Source of the DNA: JACVRW01 sp963820315
GTDB lineage: Bacteria; Actinomycetota; Thermoleophilia; Solirubrobacterales; Thermoleophilaceae
DNA length: 64,000 nt
Direction of reading: 5' to 3'
NCBI GenBank assembly: GCA_963820315.1
Contig: CAWFZK010000020.1
Location: 97,815-161,814 of the forward strand
The notes beneath the pieces were generated by a model that searched no databases, was not told where the DNA came from, and saw only the letters and a list, made by a program, of their open reading frames with translations. This document shows positions 1-8,826 of the stretch, piece by piece (within the stretch, counting starts at the first letter, position 1; each line of letters starts with the position of its first letter). The translations under genes and the position numbers were made by a program.

Positions 1-1158
1 CACGGAGTCGGCTCGACCCATCTGGCGCCCGGCGTCGTCGACGTGCTCGGCTATGCGCCCGAGCGCGTCGAGCAGCCGGCGCAGGCGTTGCCGGCGTTCG
101 TGGAGGCGCATCCAGATCACCCGTACGCGCTGCTCGGCGTCGACGCGATCGCCCCGGCGCTCGACTGGTTCAGCGAGCGCATCGCGAACGGGCCGCAGGC
201 GGGCTACTCGTACACCGGCGGCCTCGAGCGCAACGTCCTGCTGCCGACGGCGCTGGGCGTTGCGCGGCCGTCCGCGCTCGTCCCGGAGACGATGGCGCGC
301 GGGGCGCTCGACGGCGGCGGACCCATCTGCATCGTGCAGGTGCCGCGGCTGCGCGACCTGCACGCGTCGCTGTGCGCCGCCAACCTGAGCCGGCTCGGGA
401 TCGAGGCGCGCGCGGTCGAGCTCGACATCGGCGAGGGGCGCGCCGAGGTGAACGCGCTCGGGCTCGCGCGCCAGCTCGACGACCCGGCGTTCAGGAACGT
501 CGTCGCCGGTCGCCTTGGACCGCTGCTGCGCGAGGGCGAGCGGGTCGGTGTGCCCGCGATCCTCGGGCTGCGCGATCCGCACGGCGTCTGGTCGGACCTC
601 GAGGAGCGGCTCGGGCACGAGCTGTTCGAGATCCCGACGCTGCCGCCATCGGTGCCCGGCATACGCGTCTTCGACGCGCTGAAGGCCGCGCTGCGGGTGG
701 CCCGCGGCCGGCTCGTGCTCGGCGCCAAGGTCGTCGCCGCGGAGCGCGACGGTGCCCGCGTCACGACCCTGCACACCCACGCGGGCGGCCGCGACACCGT
801 CTACGGGGCCGAGCACATCGTGCTCGCGAGCGGCGGCTTTGCCTCCGGCGGCGTCGAGCTCGACTCGGACTGGCAGACGCACGAGCGCGCGCTCGGGCTG
901 CCGCTGAGCGGAGCGCCTGGCCCCGGCGAGCCGCGCTTCCGCCCGGACTACTTCGGCGAGCAGCCGCTTGCGAAGGCGGGGGTTGCGGTGGACGCGGAGC
1001 AGCGCGCCGTGGGGACCGACAACGTGCTGGTGGCGGGCGCCGCGCTTCCCGGCGCCGTGCCCTGGCGCGAGGGCTCGGGCGAGGGCATCGCGATAACGAG
1101 CGGCCACCGGGCCGCCGGGCTCGTGCTGGCGGAGGCGGGACAGAAGGCGGCCGCGTGA
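1..1158 (+). CDS. glpB: Anaerobic glycerol-3-phosphate dehydrogenase subunit B (5' end outside window)
   Basis: This is the flavoprotein subunit that passes electrons from glycerol-3-phosphate oxidation to the GlpC Fe-S subunit at the membrane. The frame is open from base 1, and the residues before the first possible GTG (43), reading HGVGSTHLAPGVVDVLGY, match the conserved early part of GlpB, so the true start lies upstream of the window. The C-terminal part has the family pattern of a Gly-rich FAD site (LVAGAALPGA, GEGIAITSGHRAA). It overlaps glpC by four bases (GTGA), so the two are translationally coupled. glpA is expected just upstream. The family call is firm; the enzyme itself is inferred from the glpB-glpC pairing. 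Confidence 0.86.
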   Translation, partial: HGVGSTHLAPGVVDVLGYAPERVEQPAQALPAFVEAHPDHPYALLGVDAIAPALDWFSERIANGPQAGYSYTGGLERNVLLPTALGVARPSALVPETMARGALDGGGPICIVQVPRLRDLHASLCAANLSRLGIEARAVELDIGEGRAEVNALGLARQLDDPAFRNVVAGRLGPLLREGERVGVPAILGLRDPHGVWSDLEERLGHELFEIPTLPPSVPGIRVFDALKAALRVARGRLVLGAKVVAAERDGARVTTLHTHAGGRDTVYGAEHIVLASGGFASGGVELDSDWQTHERALGLPLSGAPGPGEPRFRPDYFGEQPLAKAGVAVDAEQRAVGTDNVLVAGAALPGAVPWREGSGEGIAITSGHRAAGLVLAEAGQKAAA

Positions 1159-2390
1159 CCGACCTCGTCGACAAGCTGCTCGAGGACGAGACGCTGCGCG
1201 ACTCGCTCGACCACTGCGTCAAGTGCACGATCTGCGAGACGGCCTGCCCGGTGTCGAACGTGACGCCGCTCTTCCCCGGGCCGAAGTACGCAGGCCCGCA
1301 GGCGGAGCGCTTCCGCGTGCACGACGAGGCTCCCGTCGAGTGGTCGGTCGACTACTGCTCGGGCTGCGGGATCTGCACGCAGGTGTGCCCGCAGGGCGTG
1401 AAGATCGCGCAGATCAACTCCCAGGCCCGGGCCAAGGTGAAGGTCGACAAGGGCATCAAGCTGCGCGACCGGCTGATCGGCCGGCCCACGCTGATCGGGC
1501 GATTCGGGCTGCCGGCCGCGCCGCTCGCGAACGCGTCGCTGCGCGTCCGGCCGCTGCGGGTCGCCATCGAGAAGGTGTTCGGCATCCACCGCGACGCCGC
1601 GCTGCCGGGCTTCGCGCGGCACCGCTTCAGCTCGTGGGCGAAGCGCCACCAGAGCCCGCCGGCGCCGCGCAAGGCCGTCTACTTCCACGGCTGCGGGACC
1701 CAGTACTACGAGCCCGACGCCGGCCGCATGACCGTCGCCTTGCTCGAGCACAACGGCTTCCACGTCGAGGTCCCCAAGCAGGACTGCTGTGGCCTGCCGC
1801 TGCAGTCGAACGGGCTCTTCGACGACGCCCGCGGCTACGTGCTGCGGCTCGCACGCGCGCTCGCGCCGCACGCTCGCGACGGCGGGATCATCGTCGGCAA
1901 CGCCACCAGCTGCACGCTGATGCTGAAGCGCGAGGCGCGCGAGATCCTCGGGCTCGAGGACGACCCCGACCTGAAGCTCGTGAGCGAGCGGACCTACGAC
2001 ATCTGTGAGCTGCTGCTCGAGCTGCACCACGACGGCCAGCTGAAGACGGACTTCAGCCCCGTGAACGAGATCGTGGCCTACCACGCACCCTGCCAGCAGC
2101 AGGGCCACTTCATGGGCAAGCCGGCCGTGGAGCTGCTCGGCCTCGTGCCCGGTCTCGAGCTGCGCGAGCTCGACGCGCGCTGCTGCGGGATCGCCGGCAC
2201 CTACGGCATCAAGGTCGAGAAGTACGACATCGCCATGAAGGTCGGCGCCGACCTGTTCGGCCAGATCGGTGCCTCCGGAGCCGGGCTCGTGGCCTGCGAC
2301 AGCGAGACCTGTCGCTGGCAGATCGAGCACGCTACGGGCCGGCACTCGGTGCACCCGCTGGAGCTGCTCCACCGCGCCTACGGGCTGTAG
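1155..2390 (+). CDS. glpC: Anaerobic glycerol-3-phosphate dehydrogenase subunit C, Fe-S protein
   Basis: This Fe-S subunit transfers electrons from GlpAB to the quinone pool. It has 411 residues from a GTG start that overlaps the glpB stop. Two ferredoxin-type [4Fe-4S] motifs lie near the N-terminus (CVKCTICETACPV and CSGCGICTQVCPQG). Two cysteine-rich CCG domains follow (around HGCGTQYYEPD...QDCCGLPLQSNG, and later HAPCQQQGHF...ARCCGIAGTYG). This order and length are typical of GlpC, although LutA/GlcF-type proteins share the CCG domains. Its position directly after glpB decides the call. The stop codon is immediately followed by the ATG of dhaM with no spacer. Confidence 0.9.
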   Translation: MTDLVDKLLEDETLRDSLDHCVKCTICETACPVSNVTPLFPGPKYAGPQAERFRVHDEAPVEWSVDYCSGCGICTQVCPQGVKIAQINSQARAKVKVDKGIKLRDRLIGRPTLIGRFGLPAAPLANASLRVRPLRVAIEKVFGIHRDAALPGFARHRFSSWAKRHQSPPAPRKAVYFHGCGTQYYEPDAGRMTVALLEHNGFHVEVPKQDCCGLPLQSNGLFDDARGYVLRLARALAPHARDGGIIVGNATSCTLMLKREAREILGLEDDPDLKLVSERTYDICELLLELHHDGQLKTDFSPVNEIVAYHAPCQQQGHFMGKPAVELLGLVPGLELRELDARCCGIAGTYGIKVEKYDIAMKVGADLFGQIGASGAGLVACDSETCRWQIEHATGRHSVHPLELLHRAYGL

Positions 2391-4874
2391 ATGGTCGGGC
2401 TGGTCGTCGTCTCGCACAGCGCTTCGCTGGCCGACGGCGTCGTCGAGCTGGCGCGCGAGATGGGCGGTGAGGAGGTGCGCATCGAGGCGGCCGGCGGCCT
2501 CGACGACGGGACCGTCGGCACCGACGCCGCGCGCGTCCTCGCGGCCATCGAGCGCGCGATGTCCGACGACGGCGTGCTCGTGCTGATGGACCTGGGCAGC
2601 GCGCTGATGAGCGCCGAGATGGCGACCGAGATGCTGGCCGACGGCGGCCCTGTCCTGCTGAGCGAGGCGCCGCTCGTGGAGGGGGCCGTCGCCGCGGCGG
2701 CCGCCGCGCGCGGCGGCAGCTCGCTGGAGGAGGTGGCGCGCGAGGCGCGCGGCGCGCTCGCCATGAAGAGCTCGCAGCTCGGCGCAGATGAGGCGCCGGC
2801 CGAGGAGGAGCAGGCCGCGCCCGTCGCGGCCGACGCCGAGGCACGCATCCCCGTGCTCAACGAGATCGGCCTGCACGCGCGGCCGGCGGCGCTCGTCGTC
2901 GAGCTCGCCTCGCGCCATGAGTCGGATCTGCGTCTCGCCAGGGCGGGCGGCGGGGCGCCCGTGAGCGCGCGCAGCCTCACCGGCCTGATGACGCTGGGCG
3001 CGCGGCTCGGCGACGAGCTGCTCGCGACGGCGACGGGCCCGGACGCGCGCGAGGCGCTCGCCGAGCTCGAGGAGCTGGCGCACGGCGGCTTCGGGGAGGG
3101 CGTCGCCGCGGGCGACTCCCGGCCCGCGGCGAGCGAGGAGGCGGCGCCCCCAGCCGAGGAGACGGGCCCGCCGGAGGCGCCGGACCCGGGCACGGTGCTG
3201 AGCGGCATCGCGGCCTCGCCCGGGATCGCCCTCGCACCGGCGCGGCGGCTCTCGGGAGCTCCGCCCGCCCCGCCCGAGCGCGATGCCGGCGACCCGGACT
3301 CGGAGCGCCGCCGGCTCGACGAGGGGCGGGAGTCGGCGCGCGCTGCGATCGACGCCGACCGCGAGCGCGTCGCCGCGCGCGGAGCGGGCGCGGAGGCGGA
3401 GATCTTCGCCGCGCACCTGGCGCTGCTCGACGACGAGGCGCTGCTCGCGCCCGCGCGTGCGGCGATCGACGCGGGCGCGACCGCCGAGCGCGCCTGGCTC
3501 GATGCCGCCGCCGAGGTCGCCGCCACCTATCGCGCTCTCGACGCTCCGCTGCTGCGCGAGCGCGCCGCCGACGTGGACGACGTGGGCCGGCGCGTGGCCG
3601 CGGCGATCAGCGGCGAGGACGCCGCAGCGGGGCCAGTCGAGGAGGGCGTCGTAGTCGCCGACGAGCTGACGCCCGGCGAGGCCGCCGCGCTCGATCCTGC
3701 GCTCGTGCGGGGCGTGGCGACTGCGCGCGGCACGCCCACCGCCCACGCCGCGATCCTCGCGCGCGCGCTCGGGCTGCCGGCGGTGGTCGGCCTCGGTGGC
3801 CAGATCCTGGCCGTGCCCGAGGGCACGCCGCTGCTACTCGACGGAGACGCGGGCTCGGTCCAGATCGCACCGCCGGAGGAGCAGCTCGAGGCGGCCCGCG
3901 AGCGCGGCCGGCAGGCCGCCGAGCGGCGCGCGGCCGCGCGCGAGCACGCGCTCGAGCCGGCCGAGACGCGCGACGGCGTGCGCATCGAGGTGGCGGCGAA
4001 CGTCGACGACCCGGAGGCGGCCGCCGCGGCGGTCGAGCTGGGGGCGGAGGGCGTCGGCCTGTTGCGGACTGAGTTCATGTTCCTCGACCAGCCGAGCCTG
4101 CCGTCCGAGGACGAGCAGGCCCGCCGCATCGGCGCGATCGCGGAGGCGCTCGACGGGCGCCCGCTGATCGTGCGGACGCTCGACGCAGGCGCCGACAAGC
4201 CGCTGCCCGCGCTGCCGATGGCGCCCGAGGCGAACCCGTTCCTCGGCCGCCGCGGGATCCGGCTGTCGCTGGCGCGGCCGGAGCTGCTCCTGACCCAGCT
4301 GCGCGCCGCCCTGCGGGTGGCCGCCGAGCACCCGCTGAAGCTGATGTTCCCGATGGTCGCGACCGCGTCCGAGCTCGAGCAGGCGCTCGAGCTGCTCGCG
4401 CGCGCACGGGCGGAGACCGGCATCGACGCCCCGATGGAGACCGGCATCATGGTCGAGGTTCCGGCCGCCGCGCTGCTGTCCGAGCGGCTGGCACGGCACG
4501 TAGACTTCTTCTCGATCGGCACCAACGACCTGACCCAGTACGTGATGGCCGCCGAGCGCGGGAACGAGAACGTGGCGCCGCTGCTGGCGGGTCCGCAGCC
4601 CGCGTTGCTTCGGCTCGTGCGCGAGACGGTCGACGGCGCCGAGGCCCACGGACGCTGGGTCGGGGTCTGCGGTGAGCTGGCCGGGGACCCACCCGCGGCC
4701 CTGTTGCTCGCCGGGCTCGGCGTGCGCGAGCTGAGCATGGCGCCGCCGCTCGTGCCCGAGGTCAAGGCGGCGCTGCGCGCGATCAGCATGGCCGACGCGC
4801 GCGCGGTGGCCGCACAGGCGCTCGCCGCCGAGGACGCCGACGAGGCGCGGCGGCTCGCCGCGGCGCTTCTGTGA
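2391..4874 (+). CDS. dhaM: PTS-dependent dihydroxyacetone kinase phosphotransferase, EIIA-HPr-Enzyme I fusion
   Basis: This 827-residue multiphosphoryl-transfer protein carries phosphate from PEP to the dihydroxyacetone kinase DhaL. Residues 1 to about 130 are a DhaM (mannose EIIA-like) domain with active His in VVSHSAS. Residues about 150-235 are HPr with NEIGLHARPAALV. The rest is Enzyme I: swivelling-domain His in GTPTAHAAILAR, then the PEP-binding barrel with NPFLGRRGIRL, IGTNDLTQYVMA and the catalytic Cys in GVCGELAGD. Alanine/glutamate-rich linkers join the modules. E. coli DhaM carries only a truncated EI, whereas here EI looks full length, so one chain could take phosphate straight from PEP. 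dhaK and dhaL are not in the window. The neighbouring glp genes fit glycerol/dihydroxyacetone use. Confidence 0.9.
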   Translation: MVGLVVVSHSASLADGVVELAREMGGEEVRIEAAGGLDDGTVGTDAARVLAAIERAMSDDGVLVLMDLGSALMSAEMATEMLADGGPVLLSEAPLVEGAVAAAAAARGGSSLEEVAREARGALAMKSSQLGADEAPAEEEQAAPVAADAEARIPVLNEIGLHARPAALVVELASRHESDLRLARAGGGAPVSARSLTGLMTLGARLGDELLATATGPDAREALAELEELAHGGFGEGVAAGDSRPAASEEAAPPAEETGPPEAPDPGTVLSGIAASPGIALAPARRLSGAPPAPPERDAGDPDSERRRLDEGRESARAAIDADRERVAARGAGAEAEIFAAHLALLDDEALLAPARAAIDAGATAERAWLDAAAEVAATYRALDAPLLRERAADVDDVGRRVAAAISGEDAAAGPVEEGVVVADELTPGEAAALDPALVRGVATARGTPTAHAAILARALGLPAVVGLGGQILAVPEGTPLLLDGDAGSVQIAPPEEQLEAARERGRQAAERRAAAREHALEPAETRDGVRIEVAANVDDPEAAAAAVELGAEGVGLLRTEFMFLDQPSLPSEDEQARRIGAIAEALDGRPLIVRTLDAGADKPLPALPMAPEANPFLGRRGIRLSLARPELLLTQLRAALRVAAEHPLKLMFPMVATASELEQALELLARARAETGIDAPMETGIMVEVPAAALLSERLARHVDFFSIGTNDLTQYVMAAERGNENVAPLLAGPQPALLRLVRETVDGAEAHGRWVGVCGELAGDPPAALLLAGLGVRELSMAPPLVPEVKAALRAISMADARAVAAQALAAEDADEARRLAAALL

Positions 4875-5476
4875 CCGGACCCGCCGACGGGGCCGCCCCG
4901 GCGGTACCGGCGCGCCCGATGCGATCGCAGAGCGACGAGACACGCACTCGGCTGCTCGTCATCGGGACGAGCCTGCGGATCCTGCTGACGCCGGTGGTGA
5001 TGGCGCTCGTGCTCGCCGGATCCGACACGGCGGCCGCGATCGTCTTCCTGGCCGCGGCGGCGACCGACTGGTTCGACGGACGGCTGGCACGGCGCTGGGA
5101 GGTCACCACCCGGCTCGGATCGTTCCTCGACACGACCGCCGACAAGCTGCTCGTGACGGGTGTGCTCCTCGCGCTGGTCGCGGTCGACCGGGTCTCGCCG
5201 TGGATCGCCGTGGTGATCGTCGGGCGCGAGCTGGTACTGCTCGGCCTGCGCGCGGCGGTGGCCGCCGAGGGCCGGCATCTCGAGACGTCGCTGCTCGGCA
5301 AGTGGAAGGCCACCGTCCAGTTCGTGGCGATCGCGCTGGCGATCGTGCGCCCCGACGTGATCGTCGCCGGCGAGTACCTGGACGAGTGGGCGATGCTGGT
5401 GGCCGCCATCGTCACCGCCTGGTCCGGGATCGACTACCTGCTCCGCTCTTCAGCAGTCCTGCGCTCTGACCCGTGA
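4871..5476 (+). CDS. pgsA: CDP-diacylglycerol-glycerol-3-phosphate 3-phosphatidyltransferase
   Basis: This integral membrane enzyme condenses CDP-diacylglycerol with glycerol-3-phosphate to phosphatidylglycerophosphate, the first committed step to phosphatidylglycerol. The 201-residue protein carries the complete CDP-alcohol phosphatidyltransferase signature, DG-x2-AR-x8-G-x3-D-x3-D, beginning at DGRLARRWEV and ending at DTTAD. Several hydrophobic segments follow, as expected for the six-helix fold. The GTG start overlaps the dhaM stop by four bases. Other CDP-alcohol transferases share the signature, but the size and the glycerol-3-phosphate setting favour PgsA. Confidence 0.85.
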   Translation: MTGPADGAAPAVPARPMRSQSDETRTRLLVIGTSLRILLTPVVMALVLAGSDTAAAIVFLAAAATDWFDGRLARRWEVTTRLGSFLDTTADKLLVTGVLLALVAVDRVSPWIAVVIVGRELVLLGLRAAVAAEGRHLETSLLGKWKATVQFVAIALAIVRPDVIVAGEYLDEWAMLVAAIVTAWSGIDYLLRSSAVLRSDP

Positions 5477-6459
5477 GCCGCGTCTTCGTGACCGGAGGCA
5501 GCGGCGTGGTCGGCGGCGCGCTCGTCGACTCGCTACGCGAGCGCGGCGACGACGTGGTCGCGCTGGCGCGGTCCGACGCGGCCGGAGCCGACCTCGAGCG
5601 TCGCGGCGCGAGCGTCGTCCGCGGCGACATCCTCGACGCCGAGGTGCTCGCGCGCGGAATGGAGGGCTGCGCCACGGTCTTCCATGTGGCGGGCGTCAAC
5701 TCGCTGTGCGTCGAGGACCCGTCGCCGATGCTGCGCGCGAACATCGAAGGGCCGGCGGTGGCGATACGCGCGGCCGCGCGCGCGGGCGTCCCGCGTGTGA
5801 TCCACACCTCCTCGGCCGCCACGCTCGGCGAGCCGGAGGGCGTCGTCGGCAACGAGGACACCCCGCACCGCGGCTGGTTTCTCTCGACCTACGAGCGCTC
5901 CAAGACCGAGGGCGAGACGGTGGCGTTCGAGACCGGGACCCAGGAGGGCGTCGAGGTCGTGTCGGTCAACCCGTCGTCGGTCCAGGGACCCGGCCGGGCC
6001 GGCGGCACGGCGCGCTTCCTGCTCGCCTTCCTCGACGGCCGCCTGAAGCTGTTCGTCAACACCCACGTGAGCCTCGTCGACATCCAGGACTGCAGCGCCG
6101 GGCACCTGCTCGCGGCCGAGCGCGGCCGACCGGGCCAGCGCTACATCCTCAACGGGATGACGCTTACGATCGCCGAGGCGTTTGCGCTGGCGGCTGATGT
6201 CGCCGGCGTCGAGCGCAGCCCGCGGCTCGTGCCGCGCCAGACCGCGACCATCGCGGGCACGGTCGTCGAGCGGGCCTTCCGGCTGGTGCGGCGGCGGCCG
6301 CCGGTGTGCCGGGAGATGGTGCGCACGCTGATTCACGGGCACAGGTACGACGGCTCGCGCGCCGAGCGCGAGCTCGGCCTGCGCTACAGCGACCCGCGCG
6401 ACACGATCCGCCGCACGGTGGCGTGGGCGCGCGACGCGGGGCTTCTGCGCAACACTTGA
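5473..6459 (+). CDS. NAD(P)-dependent epimerase/dehydratase (extended short-chain dehydrogenase)
   Basis: This 328-residue Rossmann-fold enzyme has the nucleotide-binding motif VTGGSGVVGG at the N-terminus, an Asp acidic switch near VRGDILD, and the catalytic Tyr/Lys in YERSK after a Ser-rich strand (IHTSSAATLG). It resembles the dihydroflavonol-reductase/3beta-HSD branch of extended SDRs. The substrate cannot be told from sequence. The GTG start overlaps the pgsA stop, so it is probably cotranscribed. Known for the family: oxidation/reduction or epimerisation of a nucleotide-sugar, sterol or hopanoid-like substrate. Confidence 0.8.
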   Translation: MSRVFVTGGSGVVGGALVDSLRERGDDVVALARSDAAGADLERRGASVVRGDILDAEVLARGMEGCATVFHVAGVNSLCVEDPSPMLRANIEGPAVAIRAAARAGVPRVIHTSSAATLGEPEGVVGNEDTPHRGWFLSTYERSKTEGETVAFETGTQEGVEVVSVNPSSVQGPGRAGGTARFLLAFLDGRLKLFVNTHVSLVDIQDCSAGHLLAAERGRPGQRYILNGMTLTIAEAFALAADVAGVERSPRLVPRQTATIAGTVVERAFRLVRRRPPVCREMVRTLIHGHRYDGSRAERELGLRYSDPRDTIRRTVAWARDAGLLRNT

Positions 6460-6463
6460 GGCC

Positions 6464-7261
6464 GTGCCGGCACGCACGGTCAACGGCGTGCGCCTGGCCT
6501 ACGAGGAGCGCGGCAGCGGGGACCCGATCCTCTGCATCCACGGCGCCGGAAGCTCGACTCAGCTCTGGGCCGATGCGGTCGACGAGCTCGCGGAGCTGGG
6601 CCGTGTGATCGCGTACGACCGCCGCGGCTGCAGTCGCAGCGAGCGGCCGGAGCCGTACGAGCGCACGAGCGTGTCCGAGCACGCCGATGACGCCGCCGCC
6701 CTGCTCGAAGCGCTGGACGCCGCTCCCGCCGTGATCATCGGGCGCAGCTACGGCGGCACGGTCGCGATGGACATGGCGATCCGGCACCCGCAGCACGTGC
6801 GCGCGCTCGCCTCGCTGGAGGGCGACGCTCCGCGCGAGCTCGCGCCTGCCACCGCCGCGTGGCTCGACGCGGCCGAGCGGCGCGTGCGCGAGACCGCCGA
6901 GCAGGCCGGGATCGACGCCGCGGGCGAGGCGCTGATCGACGAGATCTTCGGCGACGGCGTGTGGCCGCAGCTGCCGGAGCCGTTGCGCCGCATCCTCACC
7001 GAGAACGGCGCGGCGATCCTCGCCGAGCTCGGCGGCGAGTGGTGGCTCGACGCCGACGCCGAGGCGCTCGCGGGCATCGAGCAGCCGGCGCTGCTCGTCG
7101 CCGCGGAGGACTCGCGGCCCGAGCTGCGCGAGCCCACCGAGGTGCTGGCGAAGGCGATCCCGAGCGCGCGGCTCGTGGTCGTCCAGGGCGACCACATGAT
7201 CGACCCGGCCGGCCCGGAGGTGCTCGCGTTCGTGCGCGAGCTGCTCAGCGCGTCGGCATGA
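6464..7261 (+). CDS. Alpha/beta hydrolase
   Basis: This 265-residue alpha/beta-hydrolase-fold enzyme has the oxyanion region ILCIHGAGSS near residue 25, nucleophilic Ser95 in the elbow GRSYGG, a late Asp in LVAAEDSRP and the catalytic His in QGDHMIDPAG near the C-terminus. The triad therefore looks complete. It starts at GTG four bases after the preceding stop and ends the plus-strand operon. Its 3' end overlaps the convergent small gene by 17 bases. Substrate unknown; esterase, epoxide hydrolase or C-C hydrolase activities are all possible. Confidence 0.8.
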   Translation: MPARTVNGVRLAYEERGSGDPILCIHGAGSSTQLWADAVDELAELGRVIAYDRRGCSRSERPEPYERTSVSEHADDAAALLEALDAAPAVIIGRSYGGTVAMDMAIRHPQHVRALASLEGDAPRELAPATAAWLDAAERRVRETAEQAGIDAAGEALIDEIFGDGVWPQLPEPLRRILTENGAAILAELGGEWWLDADAEALAGIEQPALLVAAEDSRPELREPTEVLAKAIPSARLVVVQGDHMIDPAGPEVLAFVRELLSASA

Positions 7262-7547
7262 GCGCGAGCCGCCGCAGGAGCGAGCGGGCCGGCGCGACGT
7301 CGCCGCCCTGGCGCATGATCTGGTAGCGGCGCATGCGCAGGTGGGAGACGATCGCGGCCGTGCGCTTGAACGGGTTCGCGTTGACCTCGCCGGTCTCGAG
7401 CGAGATCGCGGCCAGGCAGTTGCCGTCGAGCTCCGCGAGCATGACGTTACCCCGCAGCGGCACGGTGCTGTCGACCTCGGCGAGGCGTCCCAGGGCGGGC
7501 GTGTCGTCGGAGTGGGCCATCCGGATGGTGAGCGAATCGATGTTCAT
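7245..7547 (-). CDS. Short GNAT-like protein lacking the acetyl-CoA-binding half
   Basis: This 100-residue protein opens with a GNAT-type start (SLTIRMAHSDDTPALGRLAEVD) and a beta-strand pair (NVMLAELDGNCLAAISLETG). It then stops before the R/Q-x-x-G-x-G/A acetyl-CoA loop that defines active N-acetyltransferases, and ends in a basic helix. Half-length GNAT-like proteins of this form are, in my recollection, frequent in Solirubrobacterales. It may be a binding domain rather than an enzyme. It converges on the hydrolase gene with a 17-base overlap. A CRP-type dyad lies about 40 bases upstream of its ATG. Confidence 0.6.
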   Translation of the reverse strand: MNIDSLTIRMAHSDDTPALGRLAEVDSTVPLRGNVMLAELDGNCLAAISLETGEVNANPFKRTAAIVSHLRMRRYQIMRQGGDVAPARSLLRRLALMPTR

Positions 7548-7558
7548 ATTCCGATTAG

Positions 7559-7580
7559 ACCCCTGACGGCGGGGTTTATT
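7559..7580. terminator. Short GC hairpin with T-rich flank
   Basis: ACCCC and GGGGT form a 5-bp stem around a 7-base loop, followed on the plus strand by TTATT. On the minus strand it sits just upstream of the GNAT-like start and downstream of the DUF1963 gene. It could end the latter transcript or be a leader hairpin of the former. No expression evidence is available from sequence. Confidence 0.35.
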
Positions 7581-7586
7581 TCCGCT

Positions 7587-7604
7587 CTGTGACCGGTCTC
7601 ACAG
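7587..7604. promoter_or_regulatory. CRP/FNR-type dyad, TGTGA-N6-TCACA
   Basis: CTGTGACCGGTCTCACAG is a perfect inverted repeat (6-bp arms, 6-base spacer) that matches the consensus for CRP-family regulators exactly. It lies about 40 bases upstream of the GNAT-like gene start on the minus strand, a plausible promoter position, and only six bases beyond the stop of the DUF1963 gene. It could instead be part of a terminator for that gene. Confidence 0.4.
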
Positions 7605-7609
7605 GTCGG

Positions 7610-8492
7610 CTAGGCGCTGTCGAAGATCCCGCAGACGCGGTCGAAGCGGCCGGCGGCCAGATCGGCCGGGGAGACCTCCACCTGCAGCCGGCCGCCGTCC
7701 GCGACCTCGAAGCCCACGCCGAAGTCGAGCCCGATCGTGATCAGGTGGCGCCAGCCGTCGACGGGCCGCTGCGTTCGCCGCCAGCAGCTGCCGCCGCCGT
7801 TCGGGGTGTCGACATAGCCGAGCAGCCGGTGGCTCAGCAGCCCCTTGCGCCGGTGCAGGGAGTCGCGCAGGTCCCACCAGTGGTCGACCTCGCTGTCGAC
7901 CAGAAGGATGTCGCTCAGCGGCGCCGCCAGCGACTGGAAGTCGATCCCGACGTCAGGGACGTCGGGGCGCGTCGCATAGCGAAGCTGCGCGGGCCGGAGG
8001 TGCATCACGATCGCCCCGCGTGGCGGGCGCCGGCGCGTCAGGACGCTGCCCTCGGGTGCGTGGATGACGGTGGTGCAGCGCCCACCCCAGAGGCCGGAGC
8101 GCGTGTCGGTGCGGCTCTCGAAGCGGACCTCCGTGAACACGAGCAAGAGACCGCCACGGGCCGCCGAGCTCGGTTGCCTCGGGCGGCAGGTCCGAGAGGC
8201 GGAACTGGCCGAGGAACGTCTGCGTGCGACGCCCGCAGCGCGGCCAGCGCGTGCCCGGAGGCAGGTCCGGATTGCCGCCCAGGCGCGAGCTTCCGAGCGT
8301 GACCGGGGCCCGCCGCAACAGCTTGCGCAGCACGAGCACCGTGGGGCGTGCGCTCGCGGCGACCCGGTCGGCGATGTGCCCGAAGCCCGCCGCGCTCGCG
8401 GCGGCGCCGACCTCGGGCGCCGCGTAGCCCTGCGCCTGCGCCGCGCCGGGAACCGCGAGCAGCAGGAGCAGCGTGGCGGCGGCGCGGCGCAC
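7610..8492 (-). pseudogene. Secreted DUF1963 (YwqG-like) protein, interrupted by one frameshift
   Basis: The gene starts at GTG 8492 with a signal peptide (Leu-rich core ending AAQAQG) and continues into the DUF1963 pattern TRWPRCGRRTQTFLGQFRLS. At about 8160 the frame is lost, and the homologous reading resumes one frame over with RGGLLLVFTEVRFESRT and runs to the TAG at 7610. Removing one base near 8158-8168 restores a single reading frame of roughly 290 residues. DUF1963 proteins are cytosolic or exported proteins of unknown function. It lies nine bases after the small Cys gene on the same strand, so they probably form one transcript. I regard it as an intact gene with a sequence error. 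Confidence 0.65.
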
Positions 8493-8501
8493 CCGGCCAC
8501 A

Positions 8502-8810
8502 CTACATCCGGCGCTTGCCCTCGGCGAAGGTGGCGGCAAGCTCGCGAGCGACCGGCTCGGCCTCCACGGGTGCGCGGATCGCGAGCCGCAGCTCCGCGCC
8601 GTCCGCGCTCAGGTCGAGCTGGAGGAACGGGCAGCAGCGCGCCTCGGCGGCCACAACCGCGCCAAGGCGCGCGCGAATCGCCGGGTCGTTGCGGAAGCGG
8701 AGCGCGCCGTCGGCGGCGGCGCCGATGAGGGCGTCGCGGCCGAGCGACTCGATCTCGGCGAGGCGGACGGGTCGCTCCTCGGGGGAGAGCGTGCAGGCGA
8801 TGGGCTTCAT
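8502..8810 (-). CDS. Small cysteine-containing protein encoded opposite a MerR regulator
   Basis: This 102-residue protein of unknown function starts at ATG 8810; an upstream in-frame ATG at 8831 would lie inside the operator. It is acidic and Ala-rich, with a single notable motif ARCCPFLQLDLS that could bind a metal or act as a redox pair. Divergent placement from a merR gene with a shared operator suggests it is the regulator's target. It could help sense or sequester a thiophilic metal or reactive electrophile; that is inference from context only. Confidence 0.6.
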   Translation of the reverse strand: MKPIACTLSPEERPVRLAEIESLGRDALIGAAADGALRFRNDPAIRARLGAVVAAEARCCPFLQLDLSADGAELRLAIRAPVEAEPVARELAATFAEGKRRM

Positions 8811-8826
8811 CGGGCTACTGTTGATG

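Noticed and set aside
948..3746. A 932-residue open frame on the minus strand across glpB, glpC and dhaM
   Set aside because: Low-complexity Arg/Ala/Gly sequence opposite three well-supported genes; it is a GC-bias shadow.
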